In this document: positions 14,474-16,771 of the stretch, one piece after another
Layout: every line of letters begins with the position of its first letter
Position numbering within the stretch: position 1 is the first letter of the stretch
Source of the DNA: Flavobacteriales bacterium
GTDB lineage: Bacteria; Bacteroidota; Bacteroidia; Flavobacteriales_D; SKUL01
Direction of reading: 5' to 3'
DNA: 16,771 nucleotides
Assembly (NCBI GenBank): GCA_007129985.1
Contig: SKUL01000039.1
Span: 1-16,771, forward strand
The notes under the pieces: model-generated
What the model was told of the DNA's origin: nothing
Databases searched by the model: none
The model's input: only the letters and a program-made list of their open reading frames with translations
Made by a program: the position numbers and the translations under genes

Positions 14474-15601
14474 ATGATTTACCGAGCTCAGGAAACTGCC
14501 ATTCGAAAAAAGCTGAACAGCGGCAAGGCCATTCTGCTACTCGGAGCACGGCAGGTAGGTAAAACCACGCTTCTAAAAAAACTACTAGAATCGTCGGACT
14601 ACCTATTTCTGGACGCAGACGACCCAACTGTTAGGGCGCTGCTCACAGACCCCAATACCGAAGATATCAAAAGCATTTTGGCCAATCATAACCTCGTATT
14701 TATTGACGAAGCCCAGCGCATTCCCAATATAGGTCTGACCCTCAAAATCATCACAGACCAATTCAAACATGTTCAACTCCTCGTGAGCGGTTCGTCATCT
14801 TTTGATTTAGGCAATCAAATCAATGAGCCTCTTACCGGTAGAAAATGGGAGTTCGAATTGTTTCCCATCAGCTGGGAAGAGTATGAGCGTCACCTCGGAT
14901 TCTTGAAATCCGAACAACAATTAGAAAACAGACTATTATATGGCTTCTACCCGGATGTAATCAATAATCCAGGGCAGGAAAAAAGCATCCTGAAAAATCT
15001 TTTGAACAGTTACCTGTATCGGGACTTATTGGCGTTTTCAGAAATCAGAAAACCGGAGGTACTGGAAAAGCTCATACAAGCACTGGCACTTCAACTCGGA
15101 AGCGAAGTAAACTACAATGAAGTCGCTCATATATTGGGTATTAACAAGATTACCGTACAGAACTACATCAACATCCTCGAAAAAGGATACATCGTGTTCA
15201 GGCTAAACAGTTTCAGCAGAAATCTGAGAAACGAAATCAAACAAAACCGCAAAATCCATTTCTACGACAATGGAATCCGCAATGCAGTGATCGGGAATTT
15301 TAATCCGCTCGACCTGAGAAATGACAAAGGGGCTTTGTGGGAGAATTTTCTGGTTTCAGAGCGCCACAAACAACACGCATACAACGAGACATTTACCAAA
15401 ATGTACTTTTGGAGAACGCGCGACCAGCAAGAAATAGACCTTGTTGAAGAGTCCAATGGGCAAATATTTGGATATGAGTTCAAGTGGGAGAAAGACAAGG
15501 CTAACATACCGGCCCGATTTGTCAAAACCTATCAGGCAAATACGACTGTTGTTAACCGAAAGAATTTCCGTGAATTTGTGGTTGGAAACAACCCCGATTG
15601 A
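14474..15601 (+). CDS. AAA ATPase with DUF4143 and PD-(D/E)XK-like C-terminus
   Basis: 375 residues. Residues 20-130 form an AAA_14 ATPase core: Walker A GARQVGKTT at 24-32, Walker B LVFIDEA at 74-80 and the sensor-1-like LLVSGSSS at 102-109. Residues 195-255 read as a winged helix (SEVNYNEVAHILGIN, then ITVQNYINILEKGYIV), typical of DUF4143. The end contains a nuclease-like motif, EID at 320-322 followed by EFK at 335-337. I start at ATG 14474; the upstream in-frame TTG at 14462 lies inside the promoter. The family is widespread, multi-copy and poorly understood, with proposed links to mobile DNA and regulation. It is controlled by a striking palindromic operator, and a small membrane protein gene follows 21 bases later. 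Catalytic motifs look intact. Confidence 0.9.
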   Translation: MIYRAQETAIRKKLNSGKAILLLGARQVGKTTLLKKLLESSDYLFLDADDPTVRALLTDPNTEDIKSILANHNLVFIDEAQRIPNIGLTLKIITDQFKHVQLLVSGSSSFDLGNQINEPLTGRKWEFELFPISWEEYERHLGFLKSEQQLENRLLYGFYPDVINNPGQEKSILKNLLNSYLYRDLLAFSEIRKPEVLEKLIQALALQLGSEVNYNEVAHILGINKITVQNYINILEKGYIVFRLNSFSRNLRNEIKQNRKIHFYDNGIRNAVIGNFNPLDLRNDKGALWENFLVSERHKQHAYNETFTKMYFWRTRDQQEIDLVEESNGQIFGYEFKWEKDKANIPARFVKTYQANTTVVNRKNFREFVVGNNPD

Positions 15602-15622
15602 CCAACTACAAACTAATCTCGT

Positions 15623-16156
15623 ATGGTGAGGTTTCAAATAATCGATTCCAAAAACTACTTCAGCACGAAGCAGATAAGGAACATTGCGATTCTGGTTTTC
15701 ACCGGTGCATTCTTGTTGATGGGAAAAAACGGAAATGGAATTCTTTTCGAACTCGAAATTTTCAGAGCGTTCAAGGCAGAAATTGTGGTGGGCTATTTAG
15801 CGCTTGGAGCCTATCTCGTTCTTTCGTACTGGTATTCAAGAATTGCGAAGAAACGGGGCTCAATTGAGTTTTCAGAACATGCACTAACCATCAAAAAAGA
15901 GAACCAGCTCCACAACTTCAATTTCGAAGAATTGACGAAGCTTAAAATTGTACACCGCTCTTATGTACATGAGGACTACAAAAAAAACGTATTGAACAAT
16001 TACTTTGGCGACAATTGGCTCGTGATTGAAAAGGAAAATGAAGCTCGCAGGTACGAATTCAAAGTTGAGTCGCAATTCAAAAACAATCAGCTGCTTCAAT
16101 TGGTTGAACGACTGAAACGACAATGCGAAACATTTGAATATGAAATAAAACCGTGA
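15623..16156 (+). CDS. Two-helix membrane protein, PH-like cytoplasmic domain, unknown function
   Basis: 177 residues. Two hydrophobic segments at about 18-33 (RNIAILVFTGAFLLMG) and 54-70 (EIVVGYLALGAYLVLSY) form a hairpin in the inner membrane. A C-terminal domain of about 100 residues follows, beginning RGSIEFSEHALTIKKE. It is rich in alternating strands and ends in a helix (NQLLQLVERLKRQ), the pattern of a bacterial PH-like domain. I do not recognise a named family. It begins 21 bases after the ATPase stop in the same direction with no promoter visible between them, so they are likely co-transcribed. Its stop overlaps a GTG (GTGA at 16153-16156) that opens a short frame. Confidence 0.7.
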   Translation: MVRFQIIDSKNYFSTKQIRNIAILVFTGAFLLMGKNGNGILFELEIFRAFKAEIVVGYLALGAYLVLSYWYSRIAKKRGSIEFSEHALTIKKENQLHNFNFEELTKLKIVHRSYVHEDYKKNVLNNYFGDNWLVIEKENEARRYEFKVESQFKNNQLLQLVERLKRQCETFEYEIKP

Positions 16157-16323
16157 TCACCAACGAGGTGATTGATTGCATTGACAACAGTGAAAAATCC
16201 GCCCTCAGCTCAATCCTAAAAGAAAATCCAACCTACACCCTAAACAACCACCCACATGGAAACTGCTGCAAAAATTTTAAGCGCCTTAGTAGCTCTACAA
16301 CACCTTTACTTTTTGTATTTTGA
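16153..16323 (+). pseudogene. Short frame coupled by GTGA; possible remnant of a PNPOx-like gene
   Basis: A 56-codon frame opens with GTG overlapping the preceding stop. It begins VITNEVIDCIDNS, then continues without recognisable character and runs into the DUF1304 gene in another frame. The first 13 residues resemble the N-terminus of pyridoxamine-phosphate-oxidase-like proteins of this phylum as I remember them (MIT..V...I..S), so this may be a truncated gene start. It could equally be chance. Most of the frame after about codon 14 is probably not protein. Confidence 0.2.
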
Positions 16324-16618
16324 AATGTTTGCCTGGGAAACCATTGGCAAACGCACCTTCAGGTCGCTTCCCGCCCATTTGTTTGAACCCACAAAAGTAC
16401 TGGCGGCTAATCAGGGGCTTTACAATGGTTTTCTCGCCGCCGGACTTGTCTGGTCTCTTCTTGTGTCCGATGGTGAGTGGTCAAAAAACATAGCGCTTTT
16501 CTTTCTGGGCTGCGTAGCTGTTGCCGGTATATACGGTGGTTTCAGCGCAAGCAAAAAGATTTTTGTGTTTCAGGCCATTCCGGCCCTGGTAGCCATTGTG
16601 TTGTGGATGCTGTCGTAG
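16256..16618 (+). CDS. DUF1304 family small membrane protein
   Basis: 120 residues with four predicted membrane helices (about 3-25, 50-70, 76-95 and 99-118). The family features are visible: LVALQHLYFLYFEMFAWE at 11-28, the FEPTKVLAANQGLYNGFLAAGL stretch (42-63) and the closing helix FVFQAIPALVAIVLW. Function unknown. It stands 99 bases after the membrane-protein gene and converges with the partial gene at 16649. A decayed copy of its 3' end and downstream flank lies 2.46 kb upstream, so this locus has been duplicated at least in part. Confidence 0.85.
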   Translation: METAAKILSALVALQHLYFLYFEMFAWETIGKRTFRSLPAHLFEPTKVLAANQGLYNGFLAAGLVWSLLVSDGEWSKNIALFFLGCVAVAGIYGGFSASKKIFVFQAIPALVAIVLWMLS

Positions 16619-16648
16619 AAAATCTTGCACCCATTTCAGCTTGAATGC

Positions 16649-16771
16649 TCACCTCGATATAAAGTAGAACACCGATACCACTATCAGCAGAATCAAGTTG
16701 ACAGCCAGCAGCTCAATGCGAATACCGATGCGGTTCCAGCCCACCACAAGAATCAACGAAGTGATCACAAG
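16649..16771 (-). CDS. C-terminal end of a membrane protein, cut by window edge
   Basis: The minus strand is open from the window edge to TGA (complement of 16649-16651), giving the last 40 residues. They form two hydrophobic stretches around a polar turn, LVITSLILVVGW then NRIGIRIE then LLAVNLILLIVVSVFYF, ending ISR. The same segment survives as a 24-base relic at 14255-14278 next to the dead DUF1304 end. The convergent arrangement was therefore already present when the duplication arose. Family not identifiable from this fragment. Confidence 0.65.
   Translation of the reverse strand, partial: LVITSLILVVGWNRIGIRIELLAVNLILLIVVSVFYFISR

Overview
The window reads as a chromosomal segment of a Bacteroidota bacterium, probably a Flavobacteriales relative. 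Three secreted proteins end in a type IX secretion (T9SS) type A sorting domain. Several genes are preceded by the Bacteroidota promoter element TAnnTTTG rather than a sigma-70 -10 box. Start codons mostly lack strong Shine-Dalgarno sequences. Base composition looks near 50% GC and fairly even. No rRNA, tRNA, CRISPR array or recognisable insertion sequence was found.

Layout. 1-94 (-) is the start of an acidic-tailed protein cut by the window edge, with its own promoter and a structured leader. 268-1815 (-) is a secreted haem/copper protein that joins a CXXCH motif to a peptidylglycine-monooxygenase-like copper domain. 1943-3193 (+) is imidazolonepropionase (hutI). 3280-6742 (+) is a tight operon trkA-trkH-hxpB, with 4-base ATGA overlaps at both junctions (K+ uptake plus a sugar-phosphate phosphatase). 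6786-7316 (+) is a DUF3124 lipoprotein. 7328-8020 (-) is an orphan NarL/LuxR-type response regulator. 8021-8285 is non-coding and carries a large imperfect palindrome. 8286-11973 (-) is a housekeeping block in transcription order pyrR-pyrB-STAS-(T9SS protein)-rnz. The T9SS gene and its terminator sit between the STAS gene and rnz. 12199-13896 (+) is a secreted T9SS protein, probably with a beta-propeller.

The region from 13.9 kb to the end is accessory-like and the most interesting part. It holds three 18-bp palindromes at an exact 32-bp pitch with no gene behind them. Next comes a dead copy of the 3' end of a DUF1304 gene, with two in-frame stops. Then two identical 16-bp palindromic repeats, again at exactly 32-bp pitch, overlap the promoter of an AAA ATPase/DUF4143 gene. 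Behind the ATPase is a small two-helix membrane protein, then the intact DUF1304 gene and a convergent membrane-protein gene that runs off the window. The dead and intact DUF1304 3' ends form a direct duplication about 2.46 kb apart that brackets the ATPase cargo.

Working hypothesis (inference): DUF4143 ATPases of this type are controlled through gene-specific palindromic operators with a fixed 32-bp pitch, possibly bound by the protein's own winged-helix segment. The orphan triple array would then be what remains of a lost relative, or a decoy or target site elsewhere in the same regulatory circuit.
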